The notes: a model not told the origin generated them from the sequence alone. Shown: positions 1 through 12,670, counted from the first letter of the stretch. The stretch is 64,000 nucleotides of DNA from Clonostachys chloroleuca (GCA_037952775.1 JBANAY010000003.1:10168001-10232000); one strand, 5' to 3'. Program-made: numbers and translations.

Positions 1-274
1 GAATTTCTCGGTCCCGGAGAAGGAATTCACCATGGAGGAGGTTGCCAAGCACAACACAAAGGGTGACCTTTGGGTTGTCGTCAAGGGTGTTGTCATGGAC
101 CTGTCTAACTGGCTGGAAGAGCACCCCGGCGGCCCCCAAGCAATCATGAACTTCATGGGCCGTGACGCCACTGAGGAATTCGAGATGCTGCACGACGACG
201 AGGTTATCCCCAAGTACGCCCCGGAGCAGGTCATCGGTCGTGTAAAGGGCCAGAAGGTCACCCTCGAGTTATAA
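1..274 (+). CDS. C-terminal cytochrome b5 domain of a fumarate-reductase-like flavoprotein (5' part off the window)
   Basis: An open frame enters from the left edge (first full codon at base 2) and stops at TAA 272-274. It encodes a complete cytochrome b5-type heme-binding domain: the HPGG motif supplies the first axial heme histidine and a downstream MLHDD segment supplies a likely second one. The domain lies at the very C-terminus, followed only by a short IGRVKG tail. Fungal soluble fumarate reductases (Osm1/Frd family) commonly end this way, with an FAD domain before the b5 domain, and the linker (PEKEFTMEEVAKHN) fits that family. The FAD domain is outside the window, so another b5-tailed enzyme such as a desaturase cannot be excluded. 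An ATG at 32 exists but is internal. Confidence 0.75.
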   Translation, partial: NFSVPEKEFTMEEVAKHNTKGDLWVVVKGVVMDLSNWLEEHPGGPQAIMNFMGRDATEEFEMLHDDEVIPKYAPEQVIGRVKGQKVTLEL

Positions 275-1271
275 GGGGTTGAACAGCCCCATAGCTCGGG
301 TTGAGGATCTCTAATGAGGAAGATGATGGACTTTACTGCACATAAAATGAGACTATTGTCATTACTACGATGGTCACGAGACGATGGGATTGGCCGATGC
401 GGCTGTTTGATGGGTTCTTTGGGGCGCCTGGTGTGCTATTTATTGGCTTGCCACTGTACGGATATTGCTTTAGATGTCGAGTTTCACATTGCCAAACTAT
501 ATAAAATTATATATATTTCCAAAGCCTTTCTTCTCGCTTTCCCTGCTCTGACGATAGTGAAGTGGTTGCCTAAGCACGGATTCCGGTACGTAAGTATCTT
601 ACATGTGAAGCAGAATGCAGATCGTCTTGAGCGTCATACCGTCTCATCTCACACCACTAGCTCATTTAACCTGCATAATAAGCGCTGCATTTCCTTAGGC
701 CCAAGTGGATGTCAGAATAACAGGGACTGCCAAGGTGTTTTAATCCTGAGTTTCTAATATAGGCCACTATATGAACAGACAATAATTAGTAACAATAAGA
801 AGAAGAAATTTAGCAACTATTAGGGAATGTTCTCTGCTTACTGCTATATAATAGGAAGTATTATGATGAGACTGTCTACCACAATAGGTCTATCGAAGCG
901 ACTTTGCAGTCCCTGTTTTTCTTCCCAGAGCGTGGATGATTTTAATAAGCGCCATACTGTACCACAAGTGTTGCATAAGTTTACTACTCCTCTTCAATTG
1001 TGGGTTCGTTCAGTAGGAGCCCAATGCCGGGCCATGAAAATGCAACTCAAGGCGGACCAACAGCCACACCTGTGTAGTGTGACACAGCTCAGCCGAACCA
1101 GAATAGTTGAATCGCGCCATCAAGGCAGATTTAAGAAGTACTTATGCAATTATACGTAGTATTGGCCACGGCATTGGGCCGTCGCCATTTCAGCTTTACC
1201 TACACAACATCTCCCTCTTCAAAACCACCCTTCTGGTCGTCTAATTCGGCATCTCTTCTGACCTCAACGCC
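275..1271. other. Intergenic, no gene recognised
   Basis: About 1 kb of fairly AT-rich sequence follows the fumarate-reductase-like gene. Open stretches of about 110-150 codons exist, but their translations are cysteine- and histidine-rich without domain character, and I see no good splice framework. The stretch next to 1271 should hold the former promoter of the NLR-like gene. Confidence 0.5.
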
Positions 1272-4200
1272 ATGCCTGGGATTATCATATTGAGCATTTT
1301 ATTTACTCTATTTGTATCTTATTATATAATTCCCGAGGGAGGGTTGGCAAAACGACTTTTGCCTTGGGGCGAAGATGCTGGCCGGAGGAAAGACCGAAAC
1401 AACATATCGTCTACGAACGACCGACCTATCCAGGCTGGAATTCCTTCAGAGGCGACATGCTATAGAATCCAAGAGATCCCTAAATCCGTGACAGAAGAGG
1501 AGCTTCAGCGTCAGCTGGCTCCAACTGTTGATGAGCAAGAGCCGTCCAACCTTCATTTAAACTTCGCGAGGTCATTCGGCAACTATCAGACTGCGACATT
1601 TATCTCAACCGGTATCCCAAGAAGTCTGGAATTCCCCATTGACACAGGATTCTTCGGCATAACCCCCTTATACGAAGCAGAAGATGCCAAAATAGAGTAT
1701 GAAAATCCATATCGCACACGTGAGACTCAAGCTAATATGTGTAGCATCATTGCAGTTCACGGCCTAGGCAGCCATGCGATCGGCGGATTCAAAAGTAAAG
1801 GGACTAGCCATGTCTGGCTACGGGACAGTCTTCCACACGATATTCCTAATAGTCGGATTCTCCTTTATGGATACGATTCATCGATCATGAACAAGGATCA
1901 TAAAATATCAATCTCTGGTTTAGGGAAAACCTCCTTGAACGCTTACAAGACCTTTCGGAAGGATACAAAGGTATGTGAAATCTCTCTTCCTTGGCAGTCA
2001 CCGCGAGATTCCTGACACCGCCCAGACAACTCAAAGGCCAATCATCTTCCTTGGCCACAGCCTCGGTGGGCTTCTGATCAAAGAAGTATGTTGAATCTTT
2101 GACGCCTATTGCTTTTAACCAACTAACATTTCATAGGCACTGTGCCTCGCCTCGGATGGCGAGAGAGATTCCCAAAACCGGGACTTTTGCAAGTCTTCAT
2201 ACGGGCTGGTTTTCTTTGGTGTCCCGAACCTGGGGCTAAAGCACGAAAGCCTCAAAGAAATCACCCGTGAGCATCTAAACAAGCAACTCATATTGGATCT
2301 CTAAGTCGACGCAGAATCAGAACCGACTTCTTATCTTCAAGGCCTCCAGGAAAAATTCATTAGCTGCCACCGAAAGCAAAAGCCGCCAATGAAAATCATA
2401 TCATTTTATGAGGAGAAGAAAACACATACTGTTCGGTGCGTTGATTCATATTCCACTCAGCTACTACCACAGTAAAATTTTGACTGACACACGTCCTAAT
2501 TGGTTAGGTTGATAATACTGGAAAGCTGGGAAGAGCGGGTGAACCATGCTTCATGGTCACAAAAGAGTCAGCGTGTCGAATCGGGGTTGAGGACGATACA
2601 CACAGCCAACACGCGCTGCCTTTTGATCATTCTGACCTGGTCAAATTTATGCGTCTCGCGGATCCGAGTTACAGGATTGTCCAAGATAAGCTGGGAGATC
2701 TTGTCCTTAGACGGTTCCAACCAGATATCGGTATGTAGAAGTAATGCTGCTGTATCGCTCACCAGAAAATTTAACTTGTTGTTCCAGAACTCTCTGAAGA
2801 ACAGAAACGACATTGGGATGACTTGAATGTCCCCGACTACCGAGCCTTTTATAAAAATGAAGAAAAGTTAGCAAAGCCGGTGGAAGGGTCGCTTCAATGG
2901 CTAGTGAGCAAAGATTCCCAAAGGCCGCAAGGCGAGGATAGCTTACAATACGAAGACTTCGAGACATGGAGAGACAGTCCAAAACCATCTTCCCTTCTAA
3001 TTCTTGGACCGCCCGGACTGGGAAAGTCAGTACTGTCAAACTTTGTGGTAAACCACATCCAGCAATTTGTCAAAGACCGGTGCAACGACAAAGTCATCTT
3101 CTTCTTCTGTAATATCAAGGACGACAACGAAAGGAACTGCATCATCAGTTCTCCGGGCTTTAATAGTACAGCTATGCACGGACAAGAGATACTTTCAGAA
3201 CCTCCCGAATCGATTCCAGACCAAGGGGGAGTCCAAAACTTTTCATTCAGCCGCCTTTGATGAACTATGGCGAACCTTTGATGATATGGCGCAGAGCGGT
3301 CTACATAATCGGATCTTCTGCATTATAGACGGTCTGGATGTGTATGAGACTGCAGGAATGGAACATCTCGTCACCAAGCTAGGAGAGATGGCAGGGCGAT
3401 GCCCAATCTGGTTGTTCTTTACTAGCAGGCCCGATGGCCCAGTTGGAAGCTTCCCGCCGGGAACAAAACGGAACCTCAGACAGCCCAACCATGACGTCCA
3501 AGTATTTATTACCAAACAACTGGAATTGCTGCCGAGAAGTTTCAACAGGTTTCACACCGACATTCGTGAGGGGATTTTGGGCCGTGCAGGAGGCACATTC
3601 CTTTGGATACACATCATACTAAAGGAGATTCACAAAATAGATTTCTCCAATAAAAAATCAGTCCAGCAAGTCATCGAGAAGACGCCCCGGGAGCTTGACG
3701 AACTATATACCGATCTGTTCCGAGCCGCCTCAAGAGGGAGGCATGCTGTTGCCATTCTGGCCTGGGTGACATATGCCAAGAGGCCGCTTTCTTTGAGAGA
3801 GCTGGAAACAGCAGTAGCGGTCATGCTCACCAACAGCGGCAATTGGGCGGATTGCCTCGAAGACAGGATTTTTCTCGATGCTGACCTGATCAAAGAGAGG
3901 CTGGGAACTCTGATTGATGTTATTGATGGAGAGCTGTTTGTGATCCATCAATCATTATTAGACTTTCTCAAAACTCGACCTACAATATGGCATGAAGGAG
4001 ATTTGGAATTGCAGCTTCCGCGACCGAATCTCGCACTAGGGAGAACATGTATGAGATACTTGAGCTTTGGAGATATCACCATTCGAAACGATAAAATCTC
4101 AGTTGGGGAAGATTGTTCCGACAAAGAAGGGGCTACCTTCCTTCGATACGCCGCAACATATTGGCATGAACACATAGAAAGCATTGATGATGTGAAAGAC

Positions 4201-4925
4201 AGCATCGACCTGGTTCAAAGCATTTTTATAGGTTCAAACCGTGAGCACTGGACACGAGCGCATGAGAGGAAAGTCTGGTACCGTACCTCGTCAATATTCG
4301 ACATCTGTGTTCATTTTGATATTGGATGGCTTGCAAGTGGACTGAAGGATCAGATGTTCCCGAGCTTTCACACCAATTCACTGAAGAGAGCCTGGTTCAA
4401 ATTGCTATGTATGCACCAAAGGTGCTCAGCCATGTATTACAAAACCACATAATGCCAGGATTTCAGATCACGCCCAAGGTGGTTACAGCAGCAGCAGGGA
4501 GTCCTCATGGGACTCTAAAGCTGCTGCTAGAGCACAGAGGTCATGAGATTCCAACCACGCCTGAGTTAGTTACAGCAGCGGTATGGAATAGGATGGAGGT
4601 GCTCGAGTTTCTGCTAGAGAAGAGAGGTAATGAGTTCCAGATCACGCCTGAGGTGGTTAAACTAGCAGCAAGGAGTCCTCATGGGACTCTAAAACTGCTG
4701 CTGGAGAAGAGAGTCGATGATTTTCCAATCACGCCTGAGGTAGATACAATAGCAGCATTGTGTTCTTCTAAGAATCTAAAGCTGCTGCTGGAGGAGAGAG
4801 GCGACGAGATTCGGACAATGTTGATATCGAGCAATCTTTGCCATGGGGAGAAGATACAGGAGATGGAAAAAGATGATTTACTAGAGTTGTGCAGAATAGC
4901 TGTTGAGAGAAGCGGTCAGTGCTGA
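1272..4925 (+). pseudogene. Decayed NLR-like receptor: alpha/beta hydrolase - NACHT - 29-residue repeats
   Basis: The order is: a hydrophobic N-terminal segment (residues 3-20); a PGAP1/LipB-like alpha/beta hydrolase with HGLG (about 1759) and a GHSLGG nucleophile elbow (about 2054); then a NACHT NTPase with Walker A GPPGLGKS (about 3008) and a Walker-B-like IIDGLD (about 3325); then a helical C-terminal part ending in four 29-residue repeats. Good introns lie at about 2088-2138 and 2732-2787. The reading frame is broken several times: a lost base near 1930, with the frame still unresolved up to about 1997; an in-frame TAA at 2302-2304; one extra base near 3138; and a lost base near 4340. Homologous-looking sequence continues on both sides of each break. 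Fungal STAND proteins of this layout are linked to non-self recognition and heterokaryon incompatibility. A 39-nt intron (2267-2305) could remove the stop but would be unusually short and would delete conserved-looking residues. I call it a pseudogene, although some indels may be sequence errors. Confidence 0.75.
4470..4817 (+). repeat. Four tandem 87-bp (29-residue) repeats of the NLR-like gene
   Basis: Units begin at 4470, 4557, 4644 and 4731, exactly 87 bp apart. Each encodes an ITPEVV....LKLLLE.RG-type helical pair resembling an ankyrin-like repeat. Units 1 and 3 share an almost identical DNA core (AGTCCTCATGGGACTCTAAA, at about 4500 and 4674), which points to recent duplication or gene conversion. 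Similar near-identical repeats form the ligand-sensing end of many fungal NLR proteins. Confidence 0.85.
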
Positions 4926-5277
4926 GAAATGAACTGCTTTGAAGTCCATACAAGCTGGTGAGGCGATCAAATTATGTGGAAAAGACTGCACGGCATGTGT
5001 AGAGGGGTGGTAGGCAGGCAACGGACATCTTATGAATATAAATGTCGATAGCAGGGCCCCATCGGGAAAATATGCTTCAATATTGGGTAGCAATATCTGT
5101 TCCCTTCATATTCGCTCCATTGAACGTGGGAATGAAGTTCGTCAGGGTTAGAACCCCAAACCTGTCGTTGACCTGATGCTACTGTTCTATCCTATGTCCC
5201 AGCTCGAAGAGTTGGGTTAAAAATGGAGGCTTGGATGTATTCCCAAATGGTTGGAGTTATTTCAATAACAGGTAAAT
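4926..5277. other. Short convergent intergenic region
   Basis: About 350 bp between the 3' ends of the NLR-like gene (plus strand) and the amidase (minus strand). No gene or clear structure is seen. Confidence 0.5.
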
Positions 5278-6930
5278 CTAAATGTCCACCCTCGCTGGTA
5301 TCTCAACTCGACTTTTCCTGATTCCATCGTAGATGAGGATAGAATCAAGGAGCACTTGTGTTCCGATGGCACTGCACAAATAAAGAGACGTTAGCCTTGG
5401 CTATTTGTAGGTTGACACTTTCGCGGCGCCACGTACCAGTCCTCTTGGCTGCAATACTCTTCAGGATGATGGCTAACACCATCCTTGCAAGGGACAAATA
5501 TCATCGTGGTCGGGCATCGTTTATTTGTGCCCACACTGTCGTGGCCAGCTCCGCTCGCAATGTGAAGCCAGCCATCAGGCCCGACTAGAGAGCTTGCCGC
5601 TTGTTCTACAGCTGAGATGCACTGCTTGTCAAACACGGCTGCAGGGGAGTCTGTATCGAGAGTCCATGAGATAGCAACCCCAGCACCATCCTCTTGAGCG
5701 ATATCTCGAAACGACTGCAAACAACTCTGTTCTATCGCTGCGACAACGCGATCGTCGGGATGTCGAATGTCAAGCGAGAAGCTGATCTCTGATGGGACTG
5801 TGTTCGTAGAAGAGTCGATCGGCATCTTCAATATCCCTGTGGAAGCGAGGCCGCCAAATTTCTTGGCAATGGCGTTCGAGGAGGCGATCATTTTCGAGGC
5901 GGCAAGCAATGGATCCCTCCTCATTCCAAAGGGCGTGGTTCCTGTATGGGCATTCCGACCTGTGAGAATGAAAGTAAACCAGCGGTAGCCCTGAGTTCCA
6001 GTCACGACGCCGATTTTCTTCGCCGTCTGCTCCAGTATGGGGCCTTGCTCGATGTGCAGTTCGAAATGTGCCCCCAACGGGTAACCATTCACCGGATCAG
6101 AAGAACAACGTACTTCCCCAAGATAGCCATGCCTTTCCAGTTCGCTCTTCATCGTAACGGAGGGATCGGAGATATCTTGGAGGGCCCAAGCATTTACAAT
6201 TGGGATATCTCCCGCCCAAACGGCCGAGGAGACCATCGATTTCGGAAACCGTGCCCCTTCCTCACTGATACGATCAAACGTCAGTCACCAATGTGCAACA
6301 ATCTGCGAAAGACAACAACAAAAGTGGAAGTAAATGAGGTGAAACAGGGTACCACACGGGATGAGGGAGAAGCGAGTGTTACAAACTTTGTCCAGTTAAC
6401 GATACCGACATCATACTGTGTCTGGTATCCGTTCTCTTCCATTGTTCGGAGAACTTCGACGGCGGCTACCACTCCCAGAATACCATCATATCTCCCGCCT
6501 CGAGGCTGAGTATCAAGATGGCTCCCCATAGCTGTCATTGGGGCAGAAGAATGCAGGGCGCCTGGCCGCCGGGCGAACATATTGCCCATCTGGTCAATGG
6601 TAACTTTGCACCCGAGGCGTTCGGTCTCCTGGCGGAACCAGCGCCTGACTTGCGCATCTTCGTCGGAGAGCGCTAAACGGCTCATGCCGGTCTCAGTGGG
6701 CTCCCTAAAATTAACAATGTCAACGTTGGAAGCTCAAATCTGTGCCCCTGTGAACTGGCTTCATACTCTCCATATCTATTGGCGGCGCCCCATTGACAAG
6801 TGTAGTGGAGAGTCTCCTGGAGCCGCTCGGAATTGATCTTTAGCTCAGTGAGGCACTGGCGAGTGGTGGAGAATTTTCTAGGACCGGAGAAGCGAGCTTT
6901 TGCCCTCAGACAATTGATGGTTGAAAGCAT
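5278..6930 (-). CDS. M20-family amidase, beta-ureidopropionase / N-carbamoyl-amino-acid hydrolase type
   Basis: Four exons on the minus strand: 6930-6767, 6704-6387, 6264-5437 and 5371-5278. All introns are GT-AG (62, 122 and 65 nt) and phases agree, giving 467 residues. The ATG at 6930 is chosen because no earlier ATG is in frame and the N-terminus (MLSTINCLRAKARF) could be a mitochondrial targeting sequence. Family landmarks are the GSHLDTQPRGGRYDG metal-binding segment, NEEGARF, HIEQGP, the GRNAHTGTTP dimer-domain motif, and SGAGHDS near the C-terminus. This matches enzymes that hydrolyse N-carbamoyl-beta-alanine in pyrimidine breakdown or N-carbamoyl-L-amino acids. Allantoate amidohydrolase is a close alternative within the same fold. 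The metal ligands (His and Asp in SHLD, Glu in NEEG, His in the C-terminal motif) look intact. Confidence 0.9.
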
Positions 6931-7413
6931 TGTAATTGCTGTGATATTGGGGAGAAAATGGCTGAGCCTAAGCAATGAGGTTGTCGAAGAGTTCCACAGG
7001 CTTTGGCGGCCTCGAGAGGCGTTCTACAATTTATGCAAAGTTGAATCCAAGGATTTAATTACCCATGATCCTATTCGCTAGATAAAGTCATAAACATCGT
7101 GGTCGGTATGATTGGCATCACAACTCCGCCAATCATGACGATTGGGTGAGTGTGTGAGAAACGGAAAAGCACTGTGCCATCATCTTTCAAGCACAAAAAA
7201 TTGGCTGAGGGTCCGCTAACACACAGTGTGCGAAAGAAGCTCATCACACAAGGGCGTATCTTCACATCTGGCGTAAAGTTTTGGGAAATAGATCACGCCC
7301 TTATTTCACTATTGCATTAAGATTGCCCTGTTTCTAGAACCATGCGCAGACGATTGCCAAATCGATCACCCCTGGTCCTGACTTGAGTGAATGCATCCTT
7401 TTTCTCTCCTACT
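6931..7413. promoter_or_regulatory. Divergent promoter region between the amidase and the homeodomain regulator
   Basis: About 480 bp separates two divergent start codons (6930 minus and 7414 plus), so both promoters must lie here or overlap the flanking 5' ends. No individual element is recognised. Confidence 0.5.
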
Positions 7414-10248
7414 ATGGCTGACGACTTCACCTGGGATGACTCTGACGGGCATCCCTCAGACATTTTTGGCTTAGACCTCTCGGACTGCACTTCTTTTGAC
7501 TTCGGAGATCAGTACCTAGAAGAAACTTATTCAACTGGAAATCATGCTCCCTATCCTGGATCAATCGAAGGCAACGAGGATATAACCCTCTTGGGCTTCG
7601 GGACTCGAGAAGGTCTTGACACCCCGGGAAGGAATCAAACAGACACCACCACAGAGGCATTACACATGATATCTAGAAGCTCGTCTGGCCCACTGAAATA
7701 TAAGAATGAAGGCGAAGGAGAACAAAACGAGTCATCTGAAATTGACGCAAGTAACACGCTGCTGACACCGTTAAACCTGACATCAATTGACGAGATGCCT
7801 CGACAGCTGGCCAAGGAGGATAAACAACGCCCTGTAAGGTTCTCCGCGATGTCCGTGAAGACTCTCAGAAACTGGATGAGCGAACATCTAGATAATCCCT
7901 ATCCAGGTAGCCAGGATCTGCGGCGGCTGCAGTCGCAAACCGGCCTTACAAAGCGCCAGATCAGCACGTGGTTCGCAAATGCCAGGAAAAGAACCAGATT
8001 CCAACCTGCTCAGGCCCCTCTGCCAAATACAGAAGCGAAAATCGGCTCGCTTACTATCTCAAGACGTCCGCGGGCCCCGACACCGGCTCCATTTGAGCAT
8101 ATGAACCCTTTGCAGCGTTGGGAACACTCCCCCCCGGAGGTTGAGCCAGCCGCTGTGAGCAGTATTGCTTGCGCCGTGAGGGAGTCCTTCGGTCTATATA
8201 GCACGAGTATACAAAGCAGCGGCTCATTTTTATCTGGGGAGGATGAATCAGTGCGGTCTTTCGACCACGGCTCTTCCATCGGTGGCAGCGCCAATTCACG
8301 TTCAAGTCAAGGCTCTGTTATATCTGGTTCCTCACGAGGCTCGCTTGGGTCATCATTGAATTCATCTGTGGGCGCTTCACGGCGCCGGCGCCGGCGGAAA
8401 CGGCAAGACGCCTTGCAAATGGAAGGTCGTCGGACAGTGCTGGTCCCATCTCGGAATACGTTTGCATGCACATTCTGTACCGACTCCTTCAAGACCAAGT
8501 ATGACTGGAGACGACATGAAAAATCTATGCATATATCTCTCGATAGCTGGGTATGCTCTCCTGCAGGGCCGGTGGCCATTCAGCCTGGGCAAGTTGTGGC
8601 ATCCTGTGTCTACTGCGGACTGGAGAGCCCGGACGAACAACATCTAACGGGCCATAACTATGCTGCCTGCTTCGGGAGGTCTTCAGAGGAGCGGACGTTC
8701 CACCGAAAAGACCACTTGCAGCAGCATCTAAGACTGGTCCATGGGTCAAAGTTCATGCCATGGCCGATGGAGGGCTGGAAGAAGGAGGCAAATCAAATTC
8801 AGTCGCGGTGCGGCTTCTGCGATGCCACCTTGTTCTCCTGGGAGGACCGAGTTGACCACCTGGCTCGGCACTTCAAACGGGATGGAAAGACTATGGCGGA
8901 CTGGAAGGGGGACTGGGGATTTGAGCCGCATGTGCTGGAGATAGTCGAGAATGCGATGCCTCCCTGTAAGTTGGATTGTCTCTCTAACACATTTGTACTG
9001 GGGATAAATCTCATCCAAATTGATAAACAGATCTGATTCACCTCGAAAGCGCATCGCCTTATCCATTTACTGCCGGAAAAGGGTCGCCTGAGTCTCCGAC
9101 AAGCGCATACGAACTGCTCAAAGCCGAAATTCAGTACTTCATATTAGACTACCTTGATGGAAATGGCTCGATGCCAACGGACGAAGAATTACTATACCAG
9201 GGGTGTTGTGTGATATTTGATTCAGACCTTCTGATACCAGATGAACTTGTGTCTTCCTCTGCATCATGGCTTCGGGATCTTTTCCTCTCCTCAGATGAGA
9301 TTTCTCGAAGAGCCCAGACTCGACTAGTCAAGGGCAAGCAGAAGTCACGGCTCACTCCACTGAAAATCGCTGGGAAGGCAACGATATTCCAGGACTGCCA
9401 TCTAGAATTACAGCTACATAATTTCGTACAGCAGCAGAAAAGCCAGAACCCAGTCCTCGAAGACGAGTCCCTACAGAAGGAGGCATGCAACATCGTTGAG
9501 AACGCGGAGGCGCTCTCACCGGCGCCCTCCAACATCTTCAGACATTTCCTACAGAGAGCTATTCTCGGATCAAGTAGGTGGATCGACCCGTTCAGAGCCC
9601 GTTCCGAGGCCCTGGTAATGGACCAGGACCTGAACAGCCTCGAGCTTGGCCCAATGCCGCTCGAGATGCCCACAAGTGCGAGACCTGGAGCGGAAGATCT
9701 TCACCTGAATCATTTCGAGTCTCACAACCAAGTGAGGCTGCCATCAGATGGCTCGAGCGCGCCTCGTAAGACCCCTAAACCGTCACCAGGGAGAGCCAAG
9801 TCCCGCCCAGAGGAGCAGATAGCAGGCCATGACGACGACGTGTGGTTGACGTCGATGCCCTTCTTCCTCAGTGGCGAGAATTCCTACCTGCGCCTGTCAA
9901 AAGATCTGTCTCGATTCGTGGCCGCGTCAGTCTCGTCGCATAACCCGAAGCGCCATGTCCCAACGGACGACGAGCTGAGGCACCAAGCTCGATGGATCGT
10001 GTATGATGAGTACGTTGACACATTGCCCTTTTGCTTAGTACTTTTGACGTTGGCTTTGGTATAAGGTTCACGCTTGAACGTGGAGAGTCCGCTAACCACA
10101 GCCGTGTCCCACTAGTGACGACCCATGGAACCAAACGCCGGCTGACAACGCTGTGTGGCTGCGTGAGTTCAAGCGCAGCATTGGCCTGGCTACAGATGAC
10201 GGTGCGAGTACAGACCCGGCTGGTGCGCGGTCCGAGGGTTTGGTCTAG
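7414..10248 (+). CDS. Transcription factor with KN-type homeodomain and C2H2 zinc fingers
   Basis: Three exons (7414-8965, 9031-10009, 10116-10248) splice in phase to 887 residues. The ATG at 7414 is used because the open frame further upstream begins without an ATG. An acidic serine-rich N-terminus precedes a TALE/KN homeodomain (about residues 140-195; WFANARKR recognition helix). A serine-rich stretch and a basic cluster RRRRRRKRQ come next, then C2H2-type fingers (about residues 350-375, 400-440 and 465-490). Exon 3 ends with a DDPWNQTPADNAVWLREF-like tail that is common in fungal C2H2 regulators. Nuclear DNA binding is a safe inference; the targets are unknown. The homeodomain-C2H2 fusion is a recognised fungal family, often tied to development. 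A C7 run at 8129-8135 is in frame here. Confidence 0.9.
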
Positions 10249-12670
10249 AGCGGGAAACCAAGACCTCCCGGGCCATCACCACCAACGACGGTGCGGGTAT
10301 TGAGAAACATGACTGAAACAAGTCATTGGAATATGATGAGCTGGGCAAGGGAGTGAGCGGCGTGGGCACATTGGGGTCATGGCCACGGGTTGTTTTATTA
10401 TGCGGCTGCCTAGTGTTAGTAGATAAGACGACATGCTGCACCAATGCCGGGCGGACTGGCGATGGCGTCCACGGCGGTTTTACCGATCGATGGGTTTGGG
10501 TAGAACGCTTGCTAGCGACACGACAGGCATGACTGCATGCTCCTTAGCAGCAGCCACGCATGCGCTAGCCGTTGTGATTTAATCTCTCCATGCAGGTGTT
10601 CATGAGGCAGCCAACTTGTGCGACCCCTGCGTCAGAGCAAGTGACGTGGACCATAGGGTAGACCGTAAGAGTGGGCATTAGTAGTTCGCGAGCAACGGCA
10701 TGGCCCATCCCCAGTCGGTACCTCCGGTCATCGGTAGCCAGGGGAACAATCCTAATTATGGTGCGAAGGCTTGCAAATGAAACAATCTCCTAGATTTGGA
10801 CAGAGGGGGAAAGGCGGAGGGGGGCGCGCGGGTGGTGATGTGCCGACTATTGCCCCATCCTGCGCCAGCCCAAAAGCGAGATACGCGCTTGACCACAGGT
10901 CTAGACGATGATGGAACAATCCTCCCGAGTCGCAGAGCCCTACGAAGCGCGAGACACTCACATGCGTTGGGTTGCTCTCAGGGCGAGGGTGGCCGGGAAA
11001 GCTACCTCCATTGTGTCCATTGACTGTAATCAAGCGTTGGCCCCTGGTCGGAATCTGGCGGCTTGGCGAGGGTAAAGAGCGAACAAAGCAGCGCACAGGA
11101 GACTAGACGACGGCCAGGGTGGGTGCGATAGGATGGGTAGGCGGACGGAGTGGTGAGGTGTGTCATGATTATTACTGCTTCTAGCGGGCAGAGGTTGCGC
11201 TTGAATGACAAGTCTCGCTGGTTCGCTGTGTAATGTCGGGTCGGCGTACAAAGGCCGCAATTGTGGCTCCCAGATTCTGAGTCAAGGGACTGGGCGCTGT
11301 TTTGCCTGCGGCTGACTGTGCTGATAAGCCGACCTGGCAGGAAAGGGGAGGAAGCTCAGCTCTGCGCAGAGGGAAATCTACCCATTGGGATGGGTCCATC
11401 TGGGACAGCGAGCGGGGACTGTGACTCTGGCCGATGGAGGGGGATACTTGGACGGCATCCGCGGGCAGGAGGAAGCATTTGCAGCGTGAAATGCCCTCTG
11501 TCAGCATCGGAAGGACCCGTCGCCCACTAACAACCGGCGAGATGGACCATGTGGTGGCCAGGATGCGCGGCATCGCAGCGCATCATGTGTCCGTGTCTGC
11601 CATACCGCCTAATTTCGTTCACACGACAAGAAGGCTACACTACAGGGACAAGATCTGGGGAAGAAGCCGCTACTCCACGTACAACTTTAACGATGCTGCC
11701 ATCGCTGGATGCGGCATGGCGCAGATTCAGGCCCTTCGAAGCTGGGGCGCCGTGCATCCAGCCAATAGCAGCCCGCCAGCCTGCAGATCGCTGTCCAGTT
11801 TTTTGCCCCAGCTCGTCTGGTTCCTCGCTGCTTCCCCTTCCCTGGCCCCGTTTCCTTCTTGATTGCACTGCGAGATTCCTTCCCTCGCCCGCTCCGGTAT
11901 TGATCGTCATCGCTCGTTGGTCCTTGGCACTACGGCCAACTTCTCGAAATCTCTCTCATGTACTGGACTGGATGCATGTGCATGTGCTTCGTCCCACAAG
12001 TGCCTCGAGTCCCAGCGCTCTCCGTTTGTGCACGTAAGATTCAACGTCGTGCTAGAGCGAGATCAGGTGCAGCCAACCCAGCCAGCCTGTTAGTCGGTTG
12101 CGCGTCTGCCTGAGCTGAACCGCCCCGGCCTTGGGTAATTTCTTGCCGTCTTGTTTTTTTCTTCTTCCTTACCCGTGGCGTTCAAGGAATCTGCCGAGGC
12201 GTGCATCCCAGGGCCGCTGGTACCTCTCTGTCTCGAGTATCTCGTCTAGCGGGTGCTAGTTCCTGCACAGCACTCGACCTCAGGCAACCGATGAGCACTA
12301 AGCGTCCTCTCTAGTGGGTGGCCGGTACCCTGATGATCCTGATCCCCTCTTTCCTCCCCCAACGTAACCCGCCCATGCGATGCACAGCGCCCTCCCCATG
12401 CCAAGCAAGTCACTAATGGGAGTTACATTGCCTCCCTGCCTAGACCTCCGTCCACCACCCACTTTTTGCGACCGCCCTTCTCCACTGGCTGCCCTGCCAT
12501 TCTCCTTCACCTCACACCACATCAATCAACGCATTTGCTTCACCGACGACGACACGGCGACCACGACGCTTGCATCGCTCCCGCGTCACCGCCGATAAAC
12601 GAAACATCGACCTCCTCCGAACGATCTTCCCCTCACCGAACCGTGGATTGACGTCCGAAACCCCGACACC
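10249..12670. promoter_or_regulatory. 2.4-kb gene-free stretch upstream of the sugar transporter
   Basis: Overlapping open stretches of up to about 160 codons occur on both strands, but none has domain character, a convincing start context or splice structure. The last about 500 bp (12,130-12,670) are pyrimidine-rich with TC tracts, as in strong fungal promoters and long 5' leaders. The simplest reading is a long regulatory region plus 5' UTR for the transporter at 12,671 and the 3' region of the homeodomain gene. Confidence 0.45.

Noticed and set aside
314..1159. Two open stretches of about 110-147 codons after the fumarate-reductase-like gene
   Set aside because: Translations have no domain character or repeat, composition is skewed to Cys/His/Arg, and no homologous-looking splice structure exists; likely chance.
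1971..1997. 27-nt GT-AG intron in the NLR-like gene
   Set aside because: Too short for fungal splicing, and neither flank frame is restored by removing it.
2267..2305. 39-nt GT-AG intron that would remove the in-frame TAA of the NLR-like gene
   Set aside because: It keeps the frame but is below normal intron length and would delete residues that look conserved with relatives; the nonsense mutation is the simpler reading.
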